A stretch of 64,000 bases of DNA from Actinoalloteichus caeruleus DSM 43889 (GTDB lineage: Bacteria; Actinomycetota; Actinomycetes; Mycobacteriales; Pseudonocardiaceae): positions 4,030,001 through 4,094,000 of the forward strand of contig NZ_AUBJ02000001.1 in NCBI RefSeq assembly GCF_000429185.2. The letters run 5' to 3'. The notes under the pieces were generated by a model, which had not been told where the DNA came from, ran no database searches, and was given only the letters and a program-made list of their open reading frames with translations. Shown piece by piece: positions 42,345 to 52,273 of the stretch. Both the position numbers and the translations under genes were made by a program. The stretch's first letter is position 1, and the number at the start of each line of letters is the position of its first letter.

Positions 42345-43807
42345 CCCTCGTCCTCCGCTACGCGGCCCGCAGTGACCGTGGACTGGTTCGTTCCAACAAC
42401 CAGGACTCCGTCTACGCCGGCCCCCGACTCCTGGCCCTCGCCGACGGCATGGGCGGCCACGCCGCGGGCGAGGTCGCGAGCAAGGTCGTCATCGCGGCCC
42501 TCGCGCCCCTCGACGACGACGAGCCGGGCGACGACCTCCTCGGCCAGCTCGAGGACGCCGTCAGCAACGGCAACGGCATGCTCAACGAGCTGGTCGCCGG
42601 TGATCCCGAACTGGAGGGGATGGGCACCACGCTGACCGCGGTGCTCTTCGCCGGGAGCCGGCTCGGGCTGGTCCACGTCGGCGACTCCCGGGCCTACCTG
42701 CTGCGGGACAGCACCCTCGGCCAGATCACCCACGACGACACCTTCGTGCAGTCGCTGATCGACGAGGGCCGCATCACCGAACAGGATGCCGCCAACCATC
42801 CCCAGCGTTCGCTGTTGTTGCGCGCGTTGACCGGCAACGACGTCGAACTGACCCTCACCGTCCGGGAGGCGAGAGCGGGCGACCGCTACCTGCTCTGCTC
42901 GGACGGGCTCTCCGGCGTCGTCACCCACGAGACGCTGGACGAGGCCCTGCGCATCACCGATCCGCAGGCCTGTGCCGACCGCCTCATCGAGCTGGCGCTC
43001 AAGAGCGGCGGCCCGGACAACGTCACCGTGATCGTCGCGGACGTCGTCGACGTGGAGTTCGGGGAGAACGCCCCCATCGTCGGTGGTGCCGCTGGTGACG
43101 GCAGCGAGGATCCCCCGCCACCCGACTCGGCCGCCGCCCGCGCCTCGGCCACGACGTTGCCAAGACCGGCACGACCGGAACCGACCCGCGCCGCCGAACC
43201 CGAGCAGCCCAGGAAGGGGCGGCTCCGACTGGCGCTCGTCATGCTCCTGGTGCTCGTGCTCCTCGGCGTCGGCGGGTTCTTCGGCTACAGCTGGGTGATG
43301 GGCCAGTACTTCGTCGGCACCGCCGCCGACGACCGGGTCGCCATCTTCCAGGGTGTCCAGGGCTCGTTACTCGGCGTTCCCTTCCAGCGGGAGGTCGAGG
43401 GCTCCTGCGAACCGGACGCGACCGACTGCGCCGAGATCAGCGTCACCGACCTGAAGCCGGCCGCGCAGGACACCGTGCGCGGCGGGATCATCAACGAGAG
43501 CCTCCAGGAAGCCAGGAACACCATCGCCCGGCTGCGCACCGAGCAGCTGCTCCCGCCGTGCTCCTCCGAGGACGACGAGGTCGGCCAGGGCACCAGGGGT
43601 GACGGCGAGGGGACCAGGCCCCAGGACGAGGACGCCGGCGGCGACGCCCCCGGCTCGGTCTCGCCGAACGCGATCTCCGACGTCGGGGAAGCGGACACCG
43701 ACGAGGCGGCGGACAAGTCCGCCCTCTCCCGGCCCGCCGAGACGGCGGTCGAGGAGCAGCCCGAGCCCAGCGAGCAGCCCGGGGTGGACTGCCGGGTGGT
43801 CGGGTGA
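42341..43807 (+). CDS. pstP: PstP, PP2C-type Ser/Thr phosphatase
   Basis: The protein has 488 aa. The PP2C domain spans about 1-240 with the metal-binding ALADGMGGHAAGEVASK near 33, LGLVHVGDSRAYLLRD near 110, and the late SGGPDNVTVIVADV. A membrane helix lies at about 292-318 (RLALVMLLVLVLLGVGGFFG), followed by an extracytoplasmic region. It is the only phosphatase of the module and reverses PknA and PknB phosphorylation. Its start overlaps fhaB and its stop overlaps rodA. Confidence 0.96.
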   Translation: MTLVLRYAARSDRGLVRSNNQDSVYAGPRLLALADGMGGHAAGEVASKVVIAALAPLDDDEPGDDLLGQLEDAVSNGNGMLNELVAGDPELEGMGTTLTAVLFAGSRLGLVHVGDSRAYLLRDSTLGQITHDDTFVQSLIDEGRITEQDAANHPQRSLLLRALTGNDVELTLTVREARAGDRYLLCSDGLSGVVTHETLDEALRITDPQACADRLIELALKSGGPDNVTVIVADVVDVEFGENAPIVGGAAGDGSEDPPPPDSAAARASATTLPRPARPEPTRAAEPEQPRKGRLRLALVMLLVLVLLGVGGFFGYSWVMGQYFVGTAADDRVAIFQGVQGSLLGVPFQREVEGSCEPDATDCAEISVTDLKPAAQDTVRGGIINESLQEARNTIARLRTEQLLPPCSSEDDEVGQGTRGDGEGTRPQDEDAGGDAPGSVSPNAISDVGEADTDEAADKSALSRPAETAVEEQPEPSEQPGVDCRVVG

Positions 43808-45309
43808 TGTCGCAGCCGATGAACCAGCCCTCACCGCCGGGCGACGAGTCACCGACCGTCGCCACGGCGCCGGCCGGGCCTCCGCCGCCGCCGACGCGGC
43901 GGACCACTGAGCTGTGGCTGCTCGCCTTCTCGGCCGCGCTGCTGAGCATCGCCAACATCCTGGTGGACGCCAACCAGGAAGCCGCGCTGACCTCGCAGAT
44001 CCTGTACAACGGGGCCGCGTTCCTCGCGTTGTTCGCCGCCGCGCACTTCGCGGTGCGCAAGTGGGCGCCCTACGCCGACCCGCTGATCCTGCCCTTCGCG
44101 GCCCTGCTGAACGGGCTGGGCCTGGTGATGATCCACCGGATCGACCTCGCGATGGCCTCCCGGCTGGAGATCAACCCCGAGGACGCGCAGGCCGCGTTCT
44201 ACGGCGGCCCGCTGGTCGGCCGGCAGATCATGTGGATGGTCATCGGGGTCGCCTTCTTCATCCTCACGCTGTGGCGGATCAAGGACCACCGCCCGCTGGC
44301 GAAGTACGGCTACACCTGCGGCCTGGTCGGGTTGGTCGCGCTGGCTCTGCCCGGGATCATCCCGTTCTCCTCGATCGCGCCGACGGTCAACGGCGCGAAG
44401 ATCTGGTTGCGATTCCCTGGCGGCTTCTCCATCCAGCCGGGTGAGTTCGCGAAGATCCTGTTGATGATCTTCTTCGCGTCCTTCCTGGTCTCGAAGCGGG
44501 AGCTGTTCACCGCCGCCGGTCGCACGTTCCTGAGGATGAACTGGCCCCGGGCCCGGGACATGGCGCCGCTCTTCGTCGCCTGGGGCGCCTCGGTGGGGGT
44601 CCTGGTCTTCGAACGGGACCTCGGCACCTCGCTGCTGTTCTTCGGCATGGTCCTGGTGATGCTCTACATCGCCACCGAACGCGCGGCCTGGGTCGTGCTG
44701 GGGTTGACGCTGTTCGTCGGTGGGTGCCTCGTCGCGTACCAGCTCTTCGGGCACGTCCGGCAGCGGATCGCGAACTGGATGGACCCCTTCGCCACCTACG
44801 ACGAGGCCGGCGGCGGCTACCAGATCGTGCAGTCGCTGTTCAGCCTCGGTTCCGGGGGGATCTTCGGCAGCGGCCTGGGGTCGGGGCGGCCGGACATCGT
44901 GCCGGAGCCGCACACGGACTTCATCACCGTCGGGATGGGTGAGGAGATGGGCTTCGTCGGCCTGAGCGCCGTGCTCATCCTCTACCTGCTGCTGGTCATG
45001 CGCGGCCTGCGGTCGGCGCTGGCGGTGCGGGACAGCTTCGGCAAGCTGCTGGCGGGCGGTCTCGCGTTCACCCTCGGCCTCCAGGTGTTCATCGTCGTCG
45101 GCGGCGTGACCAAGCTCATCCCCTCCACCGGCATCACCGCGCCGTTCCTCTCCTACGGCGGGTCCTCGCTGCTGGCCAACTACATCCTGATCGCGCTGCT
45201 GCTGCGGATCTCGGACGCGGCGCGGCGCCCGGCGGCGCCGCCGAAGCCGAAGCCGAAGCAGGCGCCGATCGCGGAGGCACACACGGAGATGGTGGCGCGC
45301 CCGACATGA
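43807..45309 (+). CDS. rodA: RodA, SEDS peptidoglycan polymerase
   Basis: The protein has 500 aa; ATG 43807 overlaps the pstP stop (TGATG), and GTG 43804 is an alternative. Ten to twelve membrane segments are visible. SEDS motifs include the loop FERDLGTSLLFFGMVLVMLY and the late LIPSTGITAPFLSYGGSSLL. It polymerises lipid II into glycan strands during elongation together with its cognate class B PBP, encoded next. The cytoplasmic N-terminus is Pro-rich. The ATGA overlap with pbpA supports co-translation. Confidence 0.96.
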   Translation: MSQPMNQPSPPGDESPTVATAPAGPPPPPTRRTTELWLLAFSAALLSIANILVDANQEAALTSQILYNGAAFLALFAAAHFAVRKWAPYADPLILPFAALLNGLGLVMIHRIDLAMASRLEINPEDAQAAFYGGPLVGRQIMWMVIGVAFFILTLWRIKDHRPLAKYGYTCGLVGLVALALPGIIPFSSIAPTVNGAKIWLRFPGGFSIQPGEFAKILLMIFFASFLVSKRELFTAAGRTFLRMNWPRARDMAPLFVAWGASVGVLVFERDLGTSLLFFGMVLVMLYIATERAAWVVLGLTLFVGGCLVAYQLFGHVRQRIANWMDPFATYDEAGGGYQIVQSLFSLGSGGIFGSGLGSGRPDIVPEPHTDFITVGMGEEMGFVGLSAVLILYLLLVMRGLRSALAVRDSFGKLLAGGLAFTLGLQVFIVVGGVTKLIPSTGITAPFLSYGGSSLLANYILIALLLRISDAARRPAAPPKPKPKQAPIAEAHTEMVARPT

Positions 45310-46775
45310 ACACACCGCTGAGGCGAGTCTCACTGTTCGTGATGCTGTTGGTCGTCGCGCTGATGGCCAACCTCACCTACATCCAGGTGATCAAGGCGGA
45401 CGAGTACCGCACCGATCCCCGGAACAGCGTCCGGAAGTCCCTGGAGGAGTACTCCCGGAAGCGGGGGGACATCCTCGCCGGCGACCAGGTGATCGCGAGC
45501 GCCGTGGAGACCGGGGGGCGGCTTCGGTTCCAGCGCACGTACTCGGCCGGTCCGGTGTACGCGCCGATCACCGGGTTCTTCTCGGACCGGTACGGCAGCC
45601 GGGGCATCGAGGCGGTGGAGAACGACGTCCTCAACGGTTCGGACGACCGGCTGTTCGTGCGGCGGTTGTCCGACCTGATCACCGGGCGGGACCCGGAGGG
45701 CGGGAAGATCCGGCTGACGGTCGACCCCCACGTGCAGCAGGTCGCCTACGACCAGCTGGCGGACCGGGGGTTCACCGGGTCGATCGTGGCGCTGGACCCG
45801 AAGACCGGGGCGATCCTCGCCATGGCGAACACGCCGTCCTACGACCCGAGCCCGCTGGCCGACCACGACAACAACGTGCAGGCCGAGGCGTGGGCGGAGT
45901 ACACGGAACGGGAGGACGGCCCGATGCGGAACCGGGCCATCCAGGAGATCCAGCCCCCGGGGTCGACGTTCAAGCTGATCACCGCCGCCGCCGCCTTGGA
46001 GAACGGCTGGCGGTCGGACACCGGCGTCAGCCCGGATCCGGTGGTCACCCTGCCGAACACCAGCACCGACCTGCCGAACTTCAACCGCAACCCCTGCGGC
46101 GACGGGCAGTCGGCGACGCTGAAGGATGCCGTGGCCGAGTCCTGCAACGTGCCGTTCGCGGAGATCTCCGGGGAGCTGGGCGCGGACACCATGCGGGAGA
46201 CGGCGCGGTCGTTCGGGTTCGACGAGGAGATCTTCATCCCGATCCGGGTGGCGGCCTCGGGCATGGGTGAGCTGGGCGACGTGGCGCAGCTGTACCAGGC
46301 GGGGATCGGGCAGCGGGACGTCCGGGTGACCCCGATGCAGAACGCGATGATGGCGGCGACCATCGCCAACGGTGGAACGCGGATGTCCCCCTACCTGGTG
46401 GACAGCATCCTGGGCCCGGACCTGTCGACGCTGGACAGCACATCGCCCGACGAGCTGAACCAGGCCATCTCCCCGGAGACGGCGGCCACGCTCACCGACA
46501 TGATGATCGCCTCCGAGGAGTACACCGGTGGCGGAGGTGACGTCCTGCCGAACGTCACGGTGGCGTCGAAGACGGGGACCGCGCAGTGGGGGACCGACCC
46601 GGGGGCGAACCCGCCGCACGCCTGGTACGTGGCCTTCGCGCCCGCCGAGGACCCGCAGGTCGCGGTGGCCGTGCTGGTGGAGAGCGGCGGGGACCGCAGT
46701 CTGGGTGCCACCGGTGGCAAGGTCGCCGCGCCCCTCGGGCGTGAGGTGATGCGGGCCGCCCTCGGAGGTGGCTGA
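45306..46775 (+). CDS. pbpA: PbpA, class B penicillin-binding protein
   Basis: The protein has 489 aa from ATG 45306. A single N-terminal membrane anchor spans about 8-25. The transpeptidase domain has active-site Ser220 in PPGSTFKLI, then SCNVPF and KTGTAQW, the three canonical motifs. It cross-links peptidoglycan and is the RodA partner. A conserved N-terminal non-catalytic region precedes the catalytic domain. It ends 4 nt before the pknA start. Confidence 0.96.
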   Translation: MNTPLRRVSLFVMLLVVALMANLTYIQVIKADEYRTDPRNSVRKSLEEYSRKRGDILAGDQVIASAVETGGRLRFQRTYSAGPVYAPITGFFSDRYGSRGIEAVENDVLNGSDDRLFVRRLSDLITGRDPEGGKIRLTVDPHVQQVAYDQLADRGFTGSIVALDPKTGAILAMANTPSYDPSPLADHDNNVQAEAWAEYTEREDGPMRNRAIQEIQPPGSTFKLITAAAALENGWRSDTGVSPDPVVTLPNTSTDLPNFNRNPCGDGQSATLKDAVAESCNVPFAEISGELGADTMRETARSFGFDEEIFIPIRVAASGMGELGDVAQLYQAGIGQRDVRVTPMQNAMMAATIANGGTRMSPYLVDSILGPDLSTLDSTSPDELNQAISPETAATLTDMMIASEEYTGGGGDVLPNVTVASKTGTAQWGTDPGANPPHAWYVAFAPAEDPQVAVAVLVESGGDRSLGATGGKVAAPLGREVMRAALGGG

Positions 46776-46778
46776 CCA

Positions 46779-48263
46779 GTGCTGACCTCCGGCCAGCTGC
46801 TCGCGGACCGCTACCGCCTGGGTAACCGGATCGCGGTCGGTGGCATGGGCGAGGTGTGGGAGGCCTCGGACACCCGCCTGGACCGGACGGTCGCCGTGAA
46901 GGTGCTGAAACCGGAGCTGTGCGGCAACGCCGAGTTCCTGCACCGCTTCCGGACCGAGGCGAGGATGACGGCCTCGCTGAACCACCAGAACATCGCCTCG
47001 GTGCACGACTACGGCGAGACGGCGGCGGTCGCGGGTGGCCCCGAGGACACCGCCTACCTGGTGATGGAGCGAGTGGTCGGTGACCCGCTCGCCGCGATCA
47101 TCGCCACGCAGGGCCGGCTGACCGCGGAACGGACGCTGGACGTCCTGGAGCAGGCCGGCCACGCGTTGCAGGCCGCCCACGAACGCGGACTGGTGCACCG
47201 GGACGTGAAACCCGGCAACATCCTGGTGTCCCCGGACGGTCGGGTGAAGCTGACGGACTTCGGCATCGCCAAGGCGGCGGACGCCGCCCCGGTGACCAGG
47301 TCCGGAATGGTGATGGGAACGGCGCACTACATCGCCCCCGAACAGGCGCTGGGCGGGGAGGCCGAACCGACGAGTGACGTGTACTCGCTGGCGGTGGTGG
47401 GTTACGAGTGCCTGATGGGGCACCGCCCGTTCGTGTCGGACAACGCGGTCACGGTCGCGATGATGCACATCCGTGAGTTGCCGCCGCCACTTCCGGTGGA
47501 TGTACCACCCGCGGTGCGGGCGCTGATCGACGCGACCCTGGTCAAGGACCCGCGTCGTCGCTACCGTAGCGGAGGCGAGTTCGCCGCGGCCGTGGCCGCA
47601 GTGCGGGCTGGCCGACCGCTGCCGCCGCCGTCCGGACTGGCTCCTCAGCTCGGGGTTCCGCTCGCGGCCACGACCGGCCCGGTGCCGAGCGTCCCGGCCG
47701 GGATGCCGCCGCAACCAGCCGGTGTCGTGGGTGGGGGCCCGCCTCACCCGGTCGGCGCCGGTCATCAGGCCCCCTACCCGGGGCCGGGTCACGGCCCTCC
47801 CCCTCCGAACGGGGGGCGAACCGCGCTGTGGGTGACGGTGGTGCTCCTGCTCGTCGCGGCGGTGGCCGTATCGGTGTGGGGCGTCACCCGCATCCTCGGG
47901 CACAATCAGGAACCGACATCCCACGACACGCCGGTGGAGAGGACGGACACGGGAGAGGAGTTCAGTGAGGTTCCCGGTCAGCAGCGGTACCCGGGGGACA
48001 CCCGCCCCACCGACGATCCCGCCGGCGGTGGTCCGCCGGACCGGACGCCGGGGGTGATGGTCGACCCCCGCGAGTTGCTCGGGAGGTCAGCCGACGTGGT
48101 GGCCGACGCGCTCCGCGAGCAGGGGCTCGAACCTCGCCTGCGCACGGAGGAGGACGAGGGTACGCCGAAGGACCCGGCACACTGTTGGGTCGACCTGGTT
48201 GTCCCGGCCCAGGGCGAGGTGCCGGTCGGAACCGAGGTCGAGGTGTGGTGCACGCAGGAGTAG
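46779..48263 (+). CDS. pknA: PknA, Ser/Thr protein kinase
   Basis: The protein has 494 aa from GTG 46779. The kinase domain has the glycine loop [22 protein letters not shown], catalytic [18 protein letters not shown] and [11 protein letters not shown] Pro-rich stretch precedes a membrane helix near 350 ([20 protein letters not shown]). The outside part ends with a short PASTA-like unit ([20 protein letters not shown]). Like mycobacterial PknA it acts on division and wall proteins. The intergenic hairpin at 48306 separates it from pknB. Confidence 0.95.
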   Translation: MLTSGQLLADRYRLGNRIAVGGMGEVWEASDTRLDRTVAVKVLKPELCGNAEFLHRFRTEARMTASLNHQNIASVHDYGETAAVAGGPEDTAYLVMERVVGDPLAAIIATQGRLTAERTLDVLEQAGHALQAAHERGLVHRDVKPGNILVSPDGRVKLTDFGIAKAADAAPVTRSGMVMGTAHYIAPEQALGGEAEPTSDVYSLAVVGYECLMGHRPFVSDNAVTVAMMHIRELPPPLPVDVPPAVRALIDATLVKDPRRRYRSGGEFAAAVAAVRAGRPLPPPSGLAPQLGVPLAATTGPVPSVPAGMPPQPAGVVGGGPPHPVGAGHQAPYPGPGHGPPPPNGGRTALWVTVVLLLVAAVAVSVWGVTRILGHNQEPTSHDTPVERTDTGEEFSEVPGQQRYPGDTRPTDDPAGGGPPDRTPGVMVDPRELLGRSADVVADALREQGLEPRLRTEEDEGTPKDPAHCWVDLVVPAQGEVPVGTEVEVWCTQE

Positions 48264-48305
48264 GGGCGGGGCACGCCCGGCGCGGCCGCGGCCGCACCAG
48301 CCGGT

Positions 48306-48328
48306 CCGCCACTCCCGAGGAGTGGCGG
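48306..48328 (+). terminator. Hairpin between pknA and pknB
   Basis: CCGCCACTCC and GGAGTGGCGG form a perfect 10-bp stem with a CGA loop, followed by GGGGTTTGG. It could reduce read-through into pknB or process the polycistronic RNA. Confidence 0.6.
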
Positions 48329-48396
48329 GGGTTTGGTGCCGGCCGTCGGGCAGGCATCATGAGACGACCGTTGACGAGGATCGGGACGACGTAGTA

Positions 48397-50349
48397 ATGA
48401 GCACGCAGCGCCTGCTCTCCAACCGCTACGAACTGGGCGGAACGCTCGGTTACGGAGGCATGTCCGAGGTCCACCAGGGCCGGGACGTCCGCCTCAGCAG
48501 GGACGTGGCCGTGAAGGTGCTGCGTGCCGACCTGGCGAGGGACCCGACGTTCCAGCTCCGTTTCCGCCGGGAGGCGCAGAACGCGGCCGCGCTCAACCAT
48601 CCGGCGATCGTCGCCGTGTACGACACCGGGGAGACCGAGACCGAGTACGGTCCCCTCCCCTACATCGTCATGGAGTACGTCGACGGCCGAACCCTGCGGG
48701 ACATGGTCAAGGGCGACGGGCCGCTGTCCAACCGCCGGGCCATGGAGGTCATGGCCGACGCCTGCGCCGCGCTCGACTTCAGCCACCGGCACGGCATCAT
48801 CCACCGGGACGTCAAGCCGGCGAACATCATGATCACGAAGTCCGGCGCGGTCAAGGTGATGGACTTCGGGATCGCCAGGGCCCTGCACGACGGTCAGGCC
48901 GCGGTCACGCAGACGGCCGCGGTGATCGGCACCGCGCAGTACCTGTCGCCGGAGCAGGCGCGGGGCGAGGCGGTGGACGCCCGCAGTGACGTGTACGCGG
49001 CGGGCTGCGTCCTCTTCGAGCTGCTCACCGGGGAGCCCCCGTTCACCGGCGACTCGCCGGTCGCGGTCGCCTACCAGCACGTGCGGGAGGACCCGAGGCG
49101 TCCCTCCGAGGTCAACTCACGGGTGTCCGCCGCCCTGGACGCGATCGTCCTCAAGGCGATGAGCAAGAACCCGGCGAACCGCTACCAGTCCGCAGCCGAG
49201 ATGCGCACCGACCTGGTCCGGGTGCTCTCGGGCCAGCGTCCCTCCGCTCCGATGGTGATGACGGACGAGGAACGGACCTCGATGATGGGGGCCGACGAGG
49301 GCGCGGACGGTGGGCGCCACCGGTCGGACGAGGACGACGACTACGACGAGCTCGCCGAGGAGGAGGAGCGCCGCCGCCGGCGTCGCAAGGGTTGGACGGC
49401 CGCGCTCGTCACGGTGCTGTGCGTGGTGGTGCTGGGCCTCGGCGCGTGGTGGGCCAGTGGTCTGCTCGGCAACCAGCAGGAACCCGACCCAGGACCCGGT
49501 GTCGACGAACCGGTGCTCGTGAACGTCCCCGACCTGGTGGGTCTTCCCGCCGAGGAGGCCGCCGCGGAGCTGGAGGAGCTCGGGCTCGTCGGCGAGGAGA
49601 ACGAGGAGGCGTCCGACGAGGTCGAGGAGGGGATGGTGATCCGCTCCGAACCGGGTCTCGGCTCGGAGGTCCAGGAGGGGGACACGGTCGCCTACTGGGT
49701 GAGCACCGGCCCGGACAGCGTCGAGGTACCCGACCTCAGCAGGATGACCTCGGACGACGCGAAGCGGCGGTTGGAGGAGCTCGGTCTGGACCTCGACCCG
49801 GCCTACAGCTACGAGCAGACCTCGGACTCGAGCCTGGTGGACCGGGTGGTCGCGCAGACGCCCGCCGCGGGTTCCGGCCCCGTCCCGGTGGGGACGTCGG
49901 TGTCCATCACGCTGGGCCGCGAGCGGGAGCAGTCCACCGTGCCCTCGGTCGTGGGCCAGCAGTTCGACTCGGCGGAGAGCCTGTTGAGCAGTCTCGGCTT
50001 CGAGGTGTCGCGGCGGAACGTCAGCGGTAGCCAACCGGCCGGTGAGGTGGTGGCCCAGTCGCCCGAGTCGGGGTCCAAGGTCGACCCGGGAGCGACGATC
50101 ACGCTCGACGTGTCCGAGGGTGACCAGCTCACGATGACGGACCTGGCGGGCATGACGGTGGATGAGGCCCGGGACGCGCTGGGACAGGACGGCTGGACGG
50201 GTTCCCTCGAGGAGACCGAGGTCCCGGTGGACAACCTGGAGCAGGACGGGCAGATCCTCAGCCAGTCCCCCTCGCCGGGGGCGACGCTCGGTCGCAACCA
50301 GAGCGTCCAGGTCCAGGTGGGTTCGTTCAGCGTCCTCCCCTCCGGCTGA
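48397..50349 (+). CDS. pknB: PknB, PASTA-domain Ser/Thr kinase
   Basis: The protein has 650 aa from ATG 48397; the longer open frame upstream has no kinase sequence. The kinase domain has LGGTLGYGGMSEVHQGRDVR, VAVKVLRADL, HRDVKPANIMI, DFGIARA and GTAQYLSPEQ. A basic juxtamembrane run (RRRRRKGW) precedes the membrane helix at about 335-352. Four PASTA repeats follow, each ending in the usual G-x-V pattern (VPDLVGL, VPDLSRM, VPSVVGQ, MTDLAGM). They sense muropeptide or lipid II. It is essential in mycobacteria and phosphorylates many division proteins. Confidence 0.96.
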   Translation: MSTQRLLSNRYELGGTLGYGGMSEVHQGRDVRLSRDVAVKVLRADLARDPTFQLRFRREAQNAAALNHPAIVAVYDTGETETEYGPLPYIVMEYVDGRTLRDMVKGDGPLSNRRAMEVMADACAALDFSHRHGIIHRDVKPANIMITKSGAVKVMDFGIARALHDGQAAVTQTAAVIGTAQYLSPEQARGEAVDARSDVYAAGCVLFELLTGEPPFTGDSPVAVAYQHVREDPRRPSEVNSRVSAALDAIVLKAMSKNPANRYQSAAEMRTDLVRVLSGQRPSAPMVMTDEERTSMMGADEGADGGRHRSDEDDDYDELAEEEERRRRRRKGWTAALVTVLCVVVLGLGAWWASGLLGNQQEPDPGPGVDEPVLVNVPDLVGLPAEEAAAELEELGLVGEENEEASDEVEEGMVIRSEPGLGSEVQEGDTVAYWVSTGPDSVEVPDLSRMTSDDAKRRLEELGLDLDPAYSYEQTSDSSLVDRVVAQTPAAGSGPVPVGTSVSITLGREREQSTVPSVVGQQFDSAESLLSSLGFEVSRRNVSGSQPAGEVVAQSPESGSKVDPGATITLDVSEGDQLTMTDLAGMTVDEARDALGQDGWTGSLEETEVPVDNLEQDGQILSQSPSPGATLGRNQSVQVQVGSFSVLPSG

Positions 50350-50409
50350 GGTCGCTGGGCGGGCCTCGCGGCTCCGTGCTGGGCCGGTCGGTCCCGTACG
50401 CTGATGGTC

Positions 50410-50817
50410 ATGGACAGCTCCGCCCAGGACCACGTGCGGGGCACGACGGACCGTTACCTGAGCCGGTTGGCGGCCGGAGACGTGACCGGCGTGCTTGCGC
50501 TGTTCTCGGACGACGGCGTGGTCAGCTCCCCGATGACCGGCCGCATCCCCGCCCGGGAGTTCTACCCCGAACTCGCGGCCGCGACGCAGCGGTCGGCGGT
50601 GACTCCCTTGGACGTGTTCGTCTCGGTCGCCGACACGCGGCGGGCGGCGGTGCGGTTCCGGTACGACTGGCGGCTCCCGGACGGCCAGCCGACCTCCTTC
50701 GACTGCGTGGATGTGTTGACGTTCACCGAGGACTGGTCGATCGCCGAGCTGCGGATCGTCTACGACACCCACCCGCTGCGCGCCGCCTGGCGGGCGAGCC
50801 TGCGCGGGACGCGCTGA
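50410..50817 (+). CDS. SnoaL/NTF2-like fold protein
   Basis: The protein has 135 aa from ATG 50410; ATG 50404 is 6 nt upstream, and a TACGCT -10-like box ends 7 nt before 50410, suggesting a leaderless message. The cone fold is seen as RYLSRLAAGDVTGVLALFSD followed by VVSSPMTGRIPAREFYPELA. The second half is beta-rich (AAVRFRYDWRLPDG, DVLTFTEDWSIAELRIVYDT). Such proteins are ketosteroid isomerase-like or polyketide cyclases; no substrate can be assigned. Confidence 0.75.
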   Translation: MDSSAQDHVRGTTDRYLSRLAAGDVTGVLALFSDDGVVSSPMTGRIPAREFYPELAAATQRSAVTPLDVFVSVADTRRAAVRFRYDWRLPDGQPTSFDCVDVLTFTEDWSIAELRIVYDTHPLRAAWRASLRGTR

Positions 50818-51175
50818 GGCGACTGCCCTTCGGGCGCCGGCCGGCACGTCACCGGGTGGTGTGGGCGGCCGCTGACCGCTCGGCCCCGCCTCGGGGCCGG
50901 GGTGCTCCCGGTGGCGTCGCCACTGGCCGGGGTTCCGGAGGTGGTGGTCCGGGCCGGGTGGGGTGGCCCCCCGACGTGCTCGACGGTCCGTTGACGATTC
51001 GTCACCGTCCGCGATATCGGTGCCCCGATCGCGTCGCTGCCCGGCCCGCTCCCTCCCCCGGCCGGGCGGGTCCCCCTCGGCTGACTGACTCCACGTTGCG
51101 TTCATCGGCGTAGGCGGTGACGCTGGATCCCCGGCACGAGGTGCCGTGGGTGCCGAGGAGGTGGAGGTGTCTGGG
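50818..51175. other. Intergenic region before a small conserved gene
   Basis: About 360 bp, with no clear gene, hairpin or promoter. The GGAGGTG just before ATG 51176 is the next gene's ribosome binding site. Confidence 0.4.
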
Positions 51176-51445
51176 ATGGTCAAGTACGACGGTCGCTTTC
51201 ACGCCGACGTGACCTGCTGGGATGCCTGGGGCGCGGAGGAGTTGTTCACCGTGGAGGCGGACGCGGTGCAGGTGCGGCTCACCTCGCCCGCGGGGAGCCG
51301 GGTGGGTCTGACCCCGAACGCGGCCCGCGAGCTGGCCGACGCGATCAGGTTCTCCATCGCCACCACCATCCGGCAGCGTAGGGCGGCGGCGTTCCCCCGG
51401 CCGCGCCCGGAGGGCGCTCCCGCCCCGGACACCCCTCCGGGTTGA
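51176..51445 (+). CDS. Small conserved actinobacterial protein
   Basis: The protein has 89 aa from ATG 51176, with GGAGG 9 nt upstream; GTG 51146 is an alternative. A beta segment (VKYDGRFHADVTCWDAWGAE) leads into RVGLTPNAARELADAIRFSI, a helix. The C-terminus is Pro-rich. No family is named. It converges with the trpG gene across a bidirectional palindrome. Confidence 0.6.
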   Translation: MVKYDGRFHADVTCWDAWGAEELFTVEADAVQVRLTSPAGSRVGLTPNAARELADAIRFSIATTIRQRRAAAFPRPRPEGAPAPDTPPG

Positions 51446-51511
51446 GCGGGCGTCGTGCGGGACCCGTGCCGGGGATCGACTGGTACGCGGTTCGAGGCCC
51501 GCCCCGGCCGT

Positions 51512-51535
51512 CAGCGTGGCACCGGTGCCACGCTG
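51512..51535. terminator. Perfect 24-bp palindrome
   Basis: CAGCGTGGCACC is followed directly by its exact reverse complement GGTGCCACGCTG. It lies between convergent genes and is the likely shared terminator. Confidence 0.65.
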
Positions 51536-51596
51536 GTCGCTCCCACTCGACGAGGCGGACCGGCCACACCGGAAGCGGAGGGGTGCGCGGCGCGCC

Positions 51597-52238
51597 TCAC
51601 GTCCTGGCCGCGAGAGCGACCGCGCGCATGCCCCGTTCGAGTTCGAGCACGGTGCCCTCCGGCACCTGGTGGCCGCAGTGGCGGAGCCAGTTCGCGAGCA
51701 TCCGGTGGCCACCGTCGGTGAGCACCGACTCGGGGTGGAACTGGACACCTTCCACGGGCAGCTCGCGGTGGCGCATGGCCATGACGACCCCGCTCCCGGT
51801 GCGTCCGGTGACCTCGAACTCGGCTGGCACCGTGCTCGGACGGACCGTCAGGGAGTGGTAGCGGGTGGCGGTGAAGGGCCGGGGGAGGCCGGCGAGCACA
51901 CCGAGGCCCTCGTGGTGGACCTCGCTCGTCTTCCCGTGCAGCAGTTCCGGAGCGCGTTCGATGACGGCACCCCACACCGCGCCGATCGCCTGGTGGCCGA
52001 GGCACACGCCGAGCAGGGGGAGCCGGGCGTCCGCCGCGCGGCGGACGACCTCCATGCTGACCCCGGCCCGCTCCGGGGTCCCGGGGCCCGGGCTGAGCAG
52101 CACGCCGTCCACGCGGGTGAGGTCCGACCACTCGACCTCGTCGTTCCGGCGCACGACGCAGTCGACGTCGAGCTGCGCCAGGTACTGGACCAGGTTGTAG
52201 ACGAAGCTGTCGTAGTTGTCGACGACGAGAACGCGCAC
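51597..52238 (-). CDS. trpG: Anthranilate/aminodeoxychorismate synthase amidotransferase component
   Basis: The protein has 213 aa from GTG 52238 (VRVLVVDNYDSFVYNLVQYL). It is a class I glutamine amidotransferase: GVLLSPGPGTPERAG, the nucleophile Cys in LGVCLGHQAIG near 80, and His/Glu in GVQFHPES near 168. It supplies ammonia to TrpE or PabB for tryptophan or folate. The symbol could equally be pabA. The position next to pknB is conserved in mycobacteria. Confidence 0.94.
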   Translation of the reverse strand: MRVLVVDNYDSFVYNLVQYLAQLDVDCVVRRNDEVEWSDLTRVDGVLLSPGPGTPERAGVSMEVVRRAADARLPLLGVCLGHQAIGAVWGAVIERAPELLHGKTSEVHHEGLGVLAGLPRPFTATRYHSLTVRPSTVPAEFEVTGRTGSGVVMAMRHRELPVEGVQFHPESVLTDGGHRMLANWLRHCGHQVPEGTVLELERGMRAVALAART

Positions 52239-52273
52239 GTGGACAGGCTAGCCCAGTCGTCCACCCACGCGGC

